From Branchiostoma floridae (lineage: Eukaryota > Chordata > Leptocardii > Amphioxiformes > Branchiostomatidae), in the NCBI RefSeq assembly GCF_000003815.2, contig NC_049985.1, forward strand, positions 8,034,266 to 8,098,265: 64,000 nt of DNA, given 5' to 3'. Of this stretch, positions 34,957-49,900 are shown piece by piece. The first letter of the stretch is position 1. Each line of letters opens with the position of its first letter. Made by a program: the position numbers and the translations under genes. A model generated the notes under the pieces. The model searched no databases. It was not told where the DNA came from and was given only the letters and a program-made list of their open reading frames with translations.

Positions 34957-37900
34957 TTATTGCTGACTGTCCTTCCTGGAGCCCTCCTCTCCACCTGCAC
35001 CTTTCCTGGCCGTGGTCCCAGATCCTGAGGCACCATGGGAAGGGCTGGTCCCCGACGCCTCGCTGGACTTCTTTGCCTCGTCGTCATGGTGATGGGGAGG
35101 CTGCAAATCAGGGCAGAGTCAGTACCAATAACATTACAAGATGGAGGCTAGCAACAGGTCATACAGAAATAACACTAGAGGCTAGCAACAGGTCCTTTAA
35201 TATCAATGAATAAACAAGCACAAATACACAACACTGCAGGCTAGCAACAAAAGATTTAGTGAAAGAATACACAAGTCAAGTACAAATAGGACTATGGGCT
35301 AGCAACAGCTTTACTGCAGGAAATACATTACATGTTATTTACACAAATGCCATGATTTTGGTTGTTTGTTCAAAAGCCATGAAAGATTCTGTTACCTGTT
35401 ACAGTCACCTTTAATTGCAAACTGACAGACTCACAACACCAAGATCTACTCACATCTACTCTGAAGTCCTCCAGTCTCTTGTATGGCTTCAGGGCCTCCT
35501 TCAGCTTGGGGTGGACCTGCAGGTCTCGCTGTTTGGAGTACTTCAGGAAGGCCCAGAACTTCTCCATACCATACAGCTGGCCTGCAGTATTAGAGAAACA
35601 CAACACTGCTGCTCAAACTTCATACCGTTGCAAAACTGTCAAGTAAACTTACGACACAACTTTTTAGACTTCCCTTCTAAAAAGTATCCACAGTGCACTT
35701 CCATATTTTGTTGTCCAACATGATATTGTAGTCTTTTGTGCAAAACTTCTAAACAATACTTTGTAACAAACCCCTTTTATTGGCAAAACCTACTGATATG
35801 TTAAGATCATTCCAACTTCTGTACATTGTCTTGTTTAAGCAAAATATTGCAAGGTGCGATGTACACAGTAGATACTCATAAGAATCTCTTCCTGTAATTA
35901 CATTGACATTAAGGTTTTCTCACTCAGACTAGTGTGCGATTTATCTGTAGTAAGTAAAAATATTGTTCCATCCATAAGTTTACACCACTTACCAGACTCA
36001 AAGTCTCTCAACGTCTCATCCTGGAAGTCCTTGAAGATTTCTGAGCGGAATTTCTTCTCCAGTCCGTAACTGAAGAACCTGAACAGGCATTCCAGCCCAT
36101 ACCTACCACAAACAAAATATACATTGCTCATTTACTACCTGTACAACCACAAACAAAATAAAATCTCTCATTTTTAAGAAATGTCTTCAACTATGATGCA
36201 ACAATCCTTCTGGGAAAGAATGTACCATACTAATATCTACTGTGCATTTAGACAGAGATAGCATATACAACTTCTAATCATGATACACCTGTCCTAACAC
36301 TTCATACAGAATCCTGTGCTTCTGGTAAACCCTATCAGACCCCACCTGTAGCCCTCCTTGCCGTCCTCCAGTGCCAGTCTCTTGAACTCCTCGTACATTT
36401 TGCGGTTGAAGTGCTCCCGAAGGAAGAAGGACCAGAAACGGAACAAGGTGTTCATCTCCTGCGACTGGCCCACGCCGAGTCTCTTACGCTCTGTAACAAA
36501 CAGTCATCACGTCACATATCATATACAAACACTCACTTCATATCATAGAGATATTCTCTTGTATATGTGTCTAATAATGGCAACACTGGAGTTTTATAAC
36601 TAAACATAATGCTTTCATTTTCAACTACAAACTCGCAGATGGTACATCACAAGTGTTCTGTTGTATTTTTTACTTGAACAAAGTTACAATAAATATTGGA
36701 AATCTATCCTGAAACCACAGCTGAAGATTTTGTCCATGAGGGGAGCTTACCTCTGAGACAACGTGCGTGGTACTTGTGGTAGACCTGCTGGGTGAAACCA
36801 CTCTCCTTCAGCAGCTCGTGAGAGGGGTGCTGGAACTTGGGGATGGACTGGGGCGTACCATAGCTGGTGGCAGGGGCCCCTTCGGAGGGGCTCATACTAC
36901 TCAGGCTACTGTAAAGGGGGAAGTAACAAAAACAATCTGAGTCCAACAGTACATTCAAACTAACATGTCTGAGCAGAGTCCTCCCCAGAGGATGGAATAA
37001 CGGAGGCCCTCCACTATACTCCTAGTTAAGCTCCACTATACTACTTTTGAAATTGTGTGTTTTTTCCCTATTGTCTTGGTTAGTTTTGCTAAAATTCATG
37101 AAAATTCACAGATTTTTGTGCCAAGTGGCATCACTTTTCCAGTCGGCATTGTCTGCAAAAACTTGGAATGGGCAATGATCAAAACAATAGTTGTTTTGCC
37201 ACTTCACAACAAAGGAATCACTAAATATATTATACTTGTAGTATTTGACACCCTCTGTCATTGCAAAATGAACCCATTTTCATGAAAGCACAGAGCGTTG
37301 GTTCGGGTTATTTTTGCAAGCCCCTCCACTATACTAAAAAATTCTGGGGAGAACCCTGCTGAGTAAATGTCTTATTTTGCCTCCTCTTCTTTTGAGGGGT
37401 GTTTTCCACTTATCTCAGACTATCACAAGTTTGAGAAAGATAGAATTATGTTTAAATAAATAAAAAGGAATGAATGAATGACCCAAAACTAACCTCGTAG
37501 ATGTGGTGCGTGGCCTATGCTCCCTCACATCCATTATCCACCCCACGTGGCTCTCCATGGGGGGGTTCGCGCTGTACTTGGTCTTGCGCTTCCGTGGAGT
37601 CTACAGGATGCCAACAACATCACATTACGTTACAATCAGGGAATACAAAACCAGACACAGCCAGGTCATGACACGATATTGCTTTCCTGAGACATGATTA
37701 AAGGTACTAGTATTCAAGGATTTTTGTACACTCTCAAGTTGTTATGATTCTAATAGAACTATCAAAAATTACCTCTAAGTCCACTTTCAACATCAGCTTG
37801 TTTTTCTTCACACTAAATACATAACATATCTGATCTCTATCTGATGTAAGGTTGTACAGTCTTTCATAAAAACAGTAGTATACTTCATTGTTGTATACAT

Positions 37901-40900
37901 CTTCATAAATCTTACTGAGGTGTCGGGCTTCTTGCCATCCTTGATGACAGGGTAGAAGCGGGGTGATCTGCGTGGGTCTTTTCTCCTGGGTGTGCGGGAC
38001 CCACGCGGGGTCCACTGCGGGGTGTCGGGGATGTTGGTCGGCAGGGACTGGGACAGCTGCGCTCCTGCCTGGGTGTTGGTCTTCGGGATCACAGCAGGCT
38101 GGGGGATCGGTTCTGGGACAAAATAAAACAGTAATAAATTAAAAGTAGCAGTAAAAGTAATAAATCCACCTCCATTTGCCTTACGGCCTCACAGCCTCTA
38201 AAAGTCTCCAAAACCAAGCTCTTCAATTGCATCAGTCTTTGTGACTAAATTTTGTTGACTGCACTTTCCAGTTGAACACAAGTTGTCCGAAAAATGAGAT
38301 GTGTGAAGATGAACAATGAACTTGAATGCAGCTTCTTCTCAATGTAATTTTTGATAGGGACCATCTTCTTTCCTGTTTTATTTCATACATATCAGTAGTA
38401 TCACTCCTTTACAAAGGCAGTTTTCCTGCTCATTTTCATCACTTATATGAAGCATGTTGATTTTTAGCACATATTTTCAGTAGTTTGACAAGATTTTGTG
38501 AATTCGAGTTTGGTGACAATGCCCCATGCAAAAATGAGATTTGATTTATCCGTTTGGGAGTTTGTAATCCCGTGCAGAATCGTGTGTTTTACTGTTGAGC
38601 AAAGGATTATTAGCTTCTATTGTACTTAATTTGTGGCTAAATTAAACTTAACTGTTCCCCAAAATGAATTCAGAGCCCTAGATTAATATTGATGTTGTTC
38701 TAGTCCCTACCTGCTGGCGCTGCGGTGTCTGCAGGTTTGGAGTCTGCAGGGGTTGCTGGGATGGGCGGGGGTGGCGGCACCTTCTGGTGCGTCACTGCCG
38801 GCTTCCCAGGTGCCATCTGCTCAAACTCCTCCTTTGTTATCACATCCACCTTCTTGTAACCAGTAAACTCTTGCTGCAGGAGGAGTGGGGAAATTACACA
38901 TCATCACACAAGAACAGTACAATGCTGTTATTAACTTTCCTCAGCTGTGACTAAAAGGAATAAAAATGGAATATAGAAGGTTGTATTCTCTTTCCACCCA
39001 AGAAAACACATTTCAATGCACAAATAGAAGTTGAGGAAACTTGTTGTCATCAAACAGAGAATTGTAGGGACATGAGTCCAACTCCAGAATCCGGTATTCA
39101 AATTTTTTACAGTGCCTTCTAGTTAAATGGTGAGACACCATAAAATTCAGACCAAATTAGGAACATCAATATCGAATGTTAGCAAGGCCAAGATATAACA
39201 TATAAGACAGTAAGACAGTGCTATCCTTGCTAGGCATACATAAGTACACAACACTTGCTAAGTAAATATGATGCATAACACAAATGCCTGTATCTGGACT
39301 GCACAAACAGTAAGAGAAAAAGTCAGTAATTTGTTAAACACTTAATCACACGCACATACGAAACAACATGAAGTGAACTTTACCTTGTTCCATACCTTCA
39401 GTTCCTCATAGTCATGCTCAGTCCAAAGGTCCTCCTCATAGTAGTACAGGCCATCGTTGATGACCTTTGCAAGCTCGGAGGAAATCTTGGCACGTGACTC
39501 GTGATTGCCGGTCCTGTCACCGCCGGGGTGTTTCTTCAGGTAGGGCGGGGTCTGGGTCACGATCAGGATCTTGTTGACCTCGTGGTCGCTCATCTCGTAG
39601 TCAGAGTCATCCGTTCTAAAGGATACAAGTACATTCGGCATGTTTTCCTTTCACAATATCGAGCAGTATCTTTATTGCATATTTACACCCAGAGATTTCT
39701 TATTGTGACCTAAGACAAAAAAACAACTCATGTATCACATCCAAACTTTAATCTTGATAAACAATACACCATTCCATTGCACAAACCAACTGCTAAGTAT
39801 GAAGAGACATCTAGCAACATTGTGCAGAACTGCAGAGAGACTCACAGATCCTCTGAGAAGGTGTTTTTCCTGCCATCCAGCTTCTCCATCTCTTCATCAA
39901 ACAGGAAGTCCAGCTCCTCCTGATCCCCTCCAAACTCCTCCTTTGTCCTCTGCTCAGTCTACAGATCAAACAAGACAGCAATAAGTACAAACAAACAGTA
40001 CTATGTAAAATATATAGCAAGTCAACTGTATCATTGAGAAACAATGTCAGCCATTTGCAGCACAAGGGGTTGACAGGTTTCATAATGACTTAACACACGA
40101 ACAATGCAACAAGTGGAGTTGCACTCATGTTGCAACCATCATCTTGTTTCTGAGCTTGTTTCTGAGCTTGTTTCTGTTGCAACCACCATCTTGTTTCTGA
40201 GCTACATCACACGGAGAAAAGTTCATTTTCTGTATTCCATTTGCTTGTGCTTTTATTTAGACTCGAAAAGTGACCTCATGGTCAGCTGTTAGAAGCCATG
40301 ATACTAAAATACAGGCTGGTTAAGTTTTGGCAAAGAAAAATTTCAGCCTTGCCTTTGGTTTGGAGGGGGTGGGGTGTCGTTGCTTCTTGGCGGTAACGGT
40401 TGTCCAGTTGTCCAGTTCCAGTTCCCTGTCCAGGTCTGGTAGGCTTGTGGACAGTCCACGACTGACCGTCAGGTTAGCTAACATGGCCTCCCGCCCGTAA
40501 CGCCCCTGATCATCAGCCTGCTGAGGGGAGGTGGGCTCATAATCTGCAAACAGGAAAACAGAACGTTCATATACAGTACTGTAATTTTATCTACCACAGT
40601 CACTAAGGCATCATAATATACAACTTACGAGTCTAAAACCATTGGAGTGACCATTACTGTACAGTATATGCAAGTATATCACAAAGTTAAAACAATCACA
40701 TACACTGCATTTTCTCCTTGTGACAATGTTAAATCATCACAACAGATATTATCTTGCACCGAACAGAACAGACAAGTCTTCACCTTTGATGGGTTCATGG
40801 TACGATTGGCCTGCAACATACGGCTTGCCGGGAACGAACACTGGAGCGTCCACGAGAGCTGTGAGATCGACGTTCCCGCTGATCTTTCCTGGTGTGTACG

Positions 40901-43900
40901 GGATGGGCGGGCCAGCGATGGGCCACTTCTCCGGGTCCACCTTGGTGCGAACTTTCTCGTCATTCTCCATGTCCAGTTCCTCACTGTCCTTTATGGCCTG
41001 CAGGGATGAGAAGCGACAAAAATTTGATAGAACATTAACAATCACAAACATTTGCAATAGTTATCCATTATTTTGTACTGCAATCTGGGTCAGGCAAAGT
41101 AATGTTCATTACTTCTTTTCTTATACATGATGAAAGAGTTCCACTGAGAGAAGAGCTCTCGACCATAAAGATTTCGGAGGGTATTTTGAGCCCTGCTGAC
41201 ATGTTTGTGTCAGTCTTACCTGCAGAATAAGCCCCAGGTCCGTGGTGAGGGCCTGTACTCTGTAGAAGCTGGCAATCAGACTGAGGGAGATCCACCCTTG
41301 TTCATCCATCTAGAAACAATATATCATGTGGGGGTTAGCTTCTAACACACACACAAATAGACACTGGCATGAAAGAGTATCAAAAACTGCACTACATCAT
41401 GCAAAGTTCTGACTAAGGTAAATTTTCATGCAATCTGTGTCTCACAAGCAAATATTGTCCAGAAAGAGTGGCTGTCAATCTTTGTCCAAAAACATGAGAC
41501 AGCTACATCATAGTTATGTGCTTTATGTTGGTTTTCAGAAAATACTTTTGAGACTAGTCAGCCAGTTTGACCACACCAAGCCAACAAAGAACAACCTGTA
41601 GGCTCTGAAGTACTACCACAATGTCTTCCTTGTATGACAAAATTTGTTTGACATAATGTGGTGTATGAACCTAGACAAGGCATGATTGGAGAAATTTGGA
41701 AAAATTCGCCTCACCTTTCTACGTAAGAAGAAGTCCCTTGCCAGGTTCTCTGGGCTGAAATAATACTCCCTGCAGAAAAACATACAACATAATATTCATA
41801 AGTCCTAAGACATTGCATATACAAGCAGATACATGCTTTTTTTAACAACATGCTTAACTCATGCTTATTCAACCACACAGTTTTAATCAATCCTTGTGAC
41901 TGCCAACAATTTAGACTAAAATGTGGAAAAAGAATATTTGTTTATAAAGATGTGGTGAGTTGATAAACCTAAACACAATCTATAAAAACGTGACATAGAT
42001 AACAAATGTGATTATAGATAAAAATCTTGGAATTTGCTGTCCAAATATGCTTTTTGTCTTGAACATGTTGTTGTGTTGTATTGTTTGTATGGATGTACCA
42101 AGCACCGCTCTGAAAAGCAGTGCACAGCCACTGAAAGAGTCGCCCTGGTAAAATAAACCATAAATGAGTGAATAAATGAAAGTGAGAGTTTGAAAACTGC
42201 TGGACTTACACTTGTTTCCTGATATAGTCCTTCAACACAGTCTCATCTATGGGCATGAAGTTGTAGTCACTGTTGTAGAAGAACTGGCCAGACTGGGCGG
42301 AGGGGTCCACAAACTCTGCACTCGGGTCCTCGTACACATACTCATAGGCCCTGCTACTGCCTGCAATGTACAGACATTTTTGCATTGGTTATTTCAGCCT
42401 TCCAAATTTCCTTCACAGGTTACAAGTCCAGACATTTTTGTAAATACAATATTATCAGTATCAAAGACAACACTTGGTCTGACACTTTGAAAAACAAACG
42501 TAGTAAATGCGGAGTAGACAAGACATTCGCACAGCGAGAACCAAGACGTACCATATCGGCCTCGCCCTCCCCTTCCCCTGCCACGCCCTCTCCTGGATCC
42601 CCGATAGCCGCGCCCATAACCGCCCTCGCCGCTTCCCGGGCCCTCCGATCGCCAGCTGGAGTTGCTGGCTGTTACGTTACATGGAAAATGGAAGGTCATG
42701 TTAGATTTGGGCCTAAAACATGGCAGCAGAAACGAGTAAACACGTCATGCTTTTACATGACTGTAACATTTGACCCAAGATGAAAATTAACATTACAAAA
42801 CATATCATGAATAAAACTATTCCATACACGATGTGTTATTTGCTAGAGCTGTTTCCAGAGCAAGAATATTCATGAGAGCTGCACCAATAACATCATCTCA
42901 ACATTCATCCAAGGACAATGAAACACGAAATCTTTCAGATTTATGCATTTAACATGTCGATACTTCAGCCTTGCCAGACAATTAGATTTTTTGCTTGGAA
43001 TTTTTAATATCTTTCATGCCAGGATAAGTGCAGTTTCCGTATCAACAAACACATGCAGCAGAGGGGAATTAACAGAGTGTGTCTTTTCTGCTCAATGGCT
43101 TGTACAACATATATGGTAGCAATCTTTTTTCCTCTCTCTTTTTGTACAACTCAATTTTTGCATCAATTTCTAAGAAGAAATCTTTTATACAACTGCTAAT
43201 GATCTTTCTGTTTTATTCCTAGGAAATAGAGAAACAAGGAAAATGGGACCCAGGCAGATTACACACAACCGTTACAGAAACAGATCTCTGAGTAGTACAG
43301 CAGAGTTAGAAATGCTGATGGATAAATGGTACCAGTGGCGTAAGTATATCCAAACTTTCCGTGGTGCCACTTAATGTCTTTCACAACAGTGCAACAGAGA
43401 TCAACAGAAATAATCCAAATTATAGACAGGGTAAGATTGAAGTGCGCCTCACCTCTATCAGGACTGATGTCCCTCCGGCCCCCGTCCTTCTCCTTTTTGC
43501 GATCCCTTCCTCCCCGTGGCGGTCTCTCTCGGCTGCGGCCTGACTCACTATCATCCCTTTCCTTCTCGCGCTCCCGGGCTCGGCGGGCTTTGGATATCCT
43601 AGACTCATTCTTGGGCTCTTCTAGAGGCAAAGGGGTCCACTTCTGCTTGTTTCCTGCAAACAAACCATATAAAATTAGTGATTACAGATTACTAAAGCAC
43701 CACAATAATAAAATACTTTATTCTCATCTTACATGCATAATAAATTCAGAAATCAAAATGACACTTTTTAACAGCAATGTTAGATGTTCCAAGCAGTCAA
43801 GAGGGATGAAGCAAGACAGTAATTTTCACCAGGGCTGTCTCCAACCTTAAGATTTTTTTTTGTCTCAGTCATTAGTTGACCTCTTGCTGTTGATTTTTGC

Positions 43901-46900
43901 TGTCACATCCGTCATTTCAAGCATACTAAAATAAACTTTCATCAGTTTCAGAACATGAAGTTCACATTTTTTGGATGGACAGGCAAAAGTTGTGCCTGTT
44001 GGGGCCTGTCCCAACAAGCAAATTACGGTCCAAAGAAGGGTTCCATAAGAATATTTTCATACCTATGTACAAAACTTCTTACCCTTCATAACATCCACAA
44101 CTTTACCTACAATCACAGACATATCATAGAAGGAAACATAGCAACAGTCCCTATATAGGCTGTGCCACTGCTGGATAAAAAAGGAACCACCACGTTGCAA
44201 CAGCGACTGTTGGTATTTTTGAGCAAACATTTGCTAGGAAGCAAGGAGGTGGGCGTGGCTCGATGGTTCAATGACACACTTCCTTACACTCCACAGAACA
44301 GCTGGTCACTTTCTCGAGATGCTTGCCTTAAAAATTCAAACTTTGAACCTAGGAATATCTTTCAATATGATATTATCCTTAAAAAAATGTGTAACAACAT
44401 GTATCGCAAACACATTCAAACTTCTGGTATCTGTAAGTTGAGATGTAACAGTGCCACAGGGAAGTCAAATCAGAAAACTCTTTATTCCTACCTTGTGGTT
44501 GTTAAAGGCAAAAATGCTAACTAATACAAATTAATCATGAGGCTTAACTGAAAGATCCAAATGTTTTCCTCTTTGCCTTTTTAAAACACAAGAAATCAAG
44601 AACTGCAACATTATATCAAGCATGCAAAGCAACGTTAAGTAAGATTTTCCACTTAACATTACTTAAGCTTATTTTCCTTCGCTAAATTGGTTTATACCAG
44701 TTTAGGCATTGGTGGTATTACATAATGGACCTTGACCCCTAGACTGGACCGGTCCACATGAATAGTATGTAAGGGGTGTTACCTTTCCGTTTGGGCGGTG
44801 TCCTGATGTCAGGATTGTCGTCTGCAGTACCGTTGTGTTTGTTCTCCTTCAGCGAGTCATCGCTGGTGTTGTCCTTCTCTGGCTTCTTTGACACAGGAGA
44901 CTTCTATGGAGAGTTACAAATGCACGTTACACTAGAGTCTGAGACTAGTGTAGACTTAACAGGGCTGGAAATACTGGTTTCTGAGCTACATCACACAGAG
45001 AAAAGTTCATTACACGAATAACCACACCTAGAAATAATTATACTTCAATTGGTATACTCAAATATTATTTTTTTCTTAGGTTTATGTATGTAAAGATATC
45101 AAAGTATACTAGTATACGTCATATTCTTGACATCTAAGTGTTAGAAAGATAATAAAATGTCTGTCATGGTACTTGTTTAAGAATTTGATAGCTTGTAACT
45201 AAGTTTTATTATTAGGTTATTGCTTAAATTTAAGTAGTGCATCCAAAAATGTTTGGGTGCACCCAATTTTTTAAGCTGGGTGCACCAGTGCACCTAATCC
45301 CCACAATGAATTTCGAGCCCTACTTCATGTTCTATAGAACTCTACAGAATTCTAAGGAAAATAAGAAAAGGATTCTCTGTAGGAAGATGATCTTTTTGCA
45401 GGTCAACAATTCACCCAATTTATCAACTGACTTTGTTTCTGTTGACCAAGTTCTAATACTCTTGTCTTCCCAGTAGTTTGGGAATAATCTCGTCTTCCCA
45501 AATGTACACTAGTCAAATTTTTTTTGCAAATTCAGCAGTCCTATGGTCATTTATGTTGTCACCTCTTAGGGTGATAGGCTTTTGAATAATTATGTGCCCC
45601 ACTAAATGCTTAACTTGTTAAAAACAATGAGATGCCTTATCTGATTACCCTTTGATTTACTGCTTGGTTAAAACCTTTAATCACAGGTAAAGGCTAAAAA
45701 TAGTACTTTTCTCTGCATATCCACACTAGTCTCTCATGTGCAGGTAGTGTTACCAGCCCTGCAGTACCATTGTATGGAAAGTAAAACCTATGGCTCAACC
45801 AGACTTTTGCAGAGTGTAGCAAGTTATGTTTTTGTATCAAAGATTCCATCAGTGCAAGCCACATGTCTGTTTTCAGTCAATTTGCATATTTTGCTCTGTT
45901 GGACAAGTGCCTTGGAGAAAATGAAATAAACCAGTCAGACATGTGACATGTTAAATGATCCATCATGCTGTTTCGAAAACCACATCTCTTCCTAATACAA
46001 CTCAATTTGCAGACATCTTCATCTCATTTTGAAAGATAGTCAGACAATGTTCATTAAACGAATAACCACACATAGAAATAATTACACTTCAATTGGTACA
46101 CTCAAATGTTATAAATCCATAGTTTAGTGCATGATAAACAACAAGGTTTTTGCAGGACAGACAAATGGGGGGGGGGGGCTGCCTGTAGGCTATTTGAGCT
46201 TCTTGAAAATAAACAAAACAAACTATCATGACCTACCATAGCAGTTGCCACTTCCTTGTCTTTCTCCACTTTCTCCTTAGGTGTGGTTTGTTGGCACAGC
46301 TCTCCAGGAGTGGGCCAGTTGGTGATGTCAGTAAAGTCACTGGCCTAGAAAGGACACCAACAGATGGTCAGACAACACTTACACGACCTGACCATTTATC
46401 ACTTGTTTCTATCATTTACTCTTTGCCCATGTTAGGACATGTCAACATACAAATGTTAAAAGTTACCTTTTCACTTCTTAACTTGTAAACTTGTCTATTT
46501 TGTCCTCAGTAGTTCTTCTAAGCAGCTGAGCAGAGACCAAGGTGCTTCAATAAAGGTTAGACGTCCAAATAAGACATGGTACAAAACAAAATAAGTCAAG
46601 CAACTGGAGAGATTCCCTTAACTGTCAGATATTTCAGATATTATTCACTATCTTTCATTCTTTCATCAGTAACTGAAAATGAGCCTGAAGACAAGTGCAA
46701 CCTAAATGAGCATCTGAATCTTAAAATGGTATGTAAATGATTACCTAATGATAGATACTGGAAAACCTGTTAGACTACTGGAAAACAATTAAACAGTTGT
46801 TTGATTTGTTTTGTATTGCGTAATATAAGGTGCTTGATGCTTTCTATTTCTATGATGTCCGCTTGCGGAAATTGTTCATAAAGATGCCAAGGAACCAAGA

Positions 46901-49900
46901 AAATAAACTTGTATGGCCTTATATTAATAATAAGAAATTTAACTTCAATATTGCACTAGTAGTATATCTTATTAAGAAGATATACTACTAGTGCAATACT
47001 GAACCCATCAATACTGGTACTGACAAATACCAGACATGAAATCATTTCAGGGACAAAAGACCTGCCCCATTATAGTGTAGTTATCTTCCAAACCTATTTC
47101 ATATGTGTGCTAACATGCTTCCACCTTGACCTTTTGCATGCTTTTGTCCCTGAGGAACATACCAACTGGGGATACGAGCAAACGTTAATGTACCAGAACA
47201 TCTTTCTTTGTGCCAATATAAAAACCAAATTAATCCTAGAATGGATAATCATATAAAAACTGCTACCGGGAACGCTTGTAACACACAAAAAATGAGCATT
47301 GAGCACTCACCTTTTCAGACTTGCTGTTGGCTGCTTTGACTACCATTGGCTTAGGCGGCGTTTTGTGTACAACTGGAGCTGTCATGAGAAGAATTACATA
47401 ATTTGTCAATTCTACTGGAAAATGGCTTTCCTTACACCTCATCTTGTGCATTCCACTTCCAGGCTGAAATGTACAAGTAATATTCTGAAGTAGTTAAATC
47501 TAGATTCACATACCTAAAAAGGCAAAAATTGGTCTGGTAAACAAACTGCCCTCCCACAGTCATTACTTCAATACTTGCATTTTATGATGGATTATTCTGC
47601 ATGGCCACCAGACAGTAGCGCAGCCTAGACGTGTCTCTCAATTTTATCACCATTTATACTGCATGGCAGCAATTTCTGATTACAAGAGAACTGTTCCATT
47701 TCAGAAGAGGGGGGTGAGATGACCTGTGAACACTTTCCTGTTATAATTTGTAAGTGTTCATGCTGCTCTCTCCATCTGAACATACCCCAGTAGCACTCAT
47801 ACATAGAAGTGATCATTCTATTTCTATATAACATAGAGCTGAAAATGAGATAACAGGTGAATACTTGATATCTAAAAAACATTTGAAAAGCACTTGAATA
47901 TTGACAGAAAAAGTTGCAACAATATGATACTTAACTGTCTGAATTCCAATTTGTGTCATCATTTTCAAGCTTTTAAATTCATACTTTCTATCAAAACAAT
48001 ATTGCATGTATGATATAACTGCAGAAAGTCCTTAGAAATCAGTTAATCTGTATACTGTCACACACTGATTATTCATGCGCAATTTTTTTCATACGCAAAC
48101 TTGTCATGCACACAAAACCCATCTCCCAATAAAGTTGTTTTATTTCATTAGATTTGGCAAAATTTAGTAGTCCTTTTTTCCTATTCAACAGGACAAAATA
48201 GGGCACACTAGATAATGTGTCCATATGGTCATCATTTATAAGTAATCATTCAATGATTCATAATTGCTTACTACAATATTACATGCATATCATAACAAGA
48301 ACTGACGTATCTTTCCTTTCAGAAATTGCCGCTTCATGACTGATCAACAGAATAGATTGCCAAGGAAGGGCAAAATCATTTTGAAATTGTCACTGTCACA
48401 ACATTAACTCTGCCCCCCTCCCAAACCATGAGTCCCAGTGTCCCACAGGAAGTTCGATTGCCTCACATTTTTGGGAACATGCCATGTTAGGTACAAGTAA
48501 AAGAGCCATGTGTTAAGAGGTCATGCTTGAGCACTTCCTCTAACCTAGCACTTCCTCTGAGGAACATAAACCTCTTCTAAGAATTCCATTCCGGCATTCC
48601 AACACATTGAGCTTTTTTGAAACAATTCTGTTATTTTTGTAAAAAAAAAAAAAAAAAAAACACATTGCTGAAATCAAACTACCTGATATTTGGGATGACC
48701 AAGATCAACAACGAAGTTAGTATATTTGTAAAGATGATCATGAAACTTTGAAAGGAAAAGTCCCCTAACAATAAAGGGTTACAGCAAAGATAAAGTCATA
48801 CTTTAAGTTTACAATATCCATGCTGTTGCCATGAATGTTTTAAAACGTGATCCTCATAAACAAGGGTACTGAGAAGTGAATACCAACTGTAGAAAGAATT
48901 GTCTCCTTAAGTCTTTTCCTCCTATCTTTAACCTGCTTTGAAGAATGGAGACTGTTTATTTTGAACGTTCAAACACAAAAGATCACACCAATGCTCTGGA
49001 GAGCTGGTATCAAAGCCTAATAATACTCAGCCCCATTCGTTTTCAAGGAACTGGATATAAATAGAAGCCCATACATGTATATATAGGCAGCTGACCATGG
49101 ATTCCAAAGCTCAAGCTGACTGAAGTACTAAGTAATTCTCACTTAGGCTGAACACAACCTTACTAACAAAATCATACCAGTTTGAAACCTACACATTTTT
49201 TTTAGATGTTGGCATATCAATACTGCAGAAAATAACCCCTCCTTCCAAATTAGTTTTTCAACCCTCGATGAGTACAAAATTGGGAACCTTGTAATTCTAT
49301 TGTGCATGTAACAATGACTTTGTTTCAGATGGCTCTGTGATTAGTCCAGAAGGGAGCAAAACAAAACAAGATTACCAGGGAATCACATTTGTTTACATAG
49401 GAATGTAGGGTAGTTACCCAATAGTGATGCAACAGCTATTGTGTCATGTGCCCCAGGTTTGGTGCATACAAACCAAGTTAACCAATGTTTATGTTTTATG
49501 TAGCACTTCTTTTCACATTATCTTTGGTAGAATACTACAGGTTTCCCTCTGTAGTGTTAATAAATCTTTGTGTTTTCTTCTTTTGTTGTGAAATTTTGAA
49601 GATGGCAGCATAGTATTTCAGTAAACCTGTTTATGTATGGTTCTACTGGTGCTTTTTAAAGTCATTTCCCTGACCTTTAATTCCTACACTTAGATGTCCT
49701 TTCTAGCTCAACTTGCTAATTTGCTTATGACTTATAGCAACTAGTACACTCATTTGTGTTGGATATTGCATAATTTTCTTAAAACGAGTTTCGAGTGTGT
49801 TCTGTGTATAACAGTAATTAGTCCACCAAACAAAATGAAATTCTGAGTTGACTTCCGAGCTGATTGCACATTATCATACATTCAATTTCATACCCATTAC

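Noticed and set aside
40571-40667. Small element with ATACAGTACTGTAAT-type inverted ends
   Set aside because: Ends pair with two mismatches over 15 bp and are themselves palindromic, so the match is weak evidence for insertion.
44250-44300. tRNA-like GTGGCTCGATGGTT block
   Set aside because: A-box position 7 is wrong and no B box follows at the right distance.
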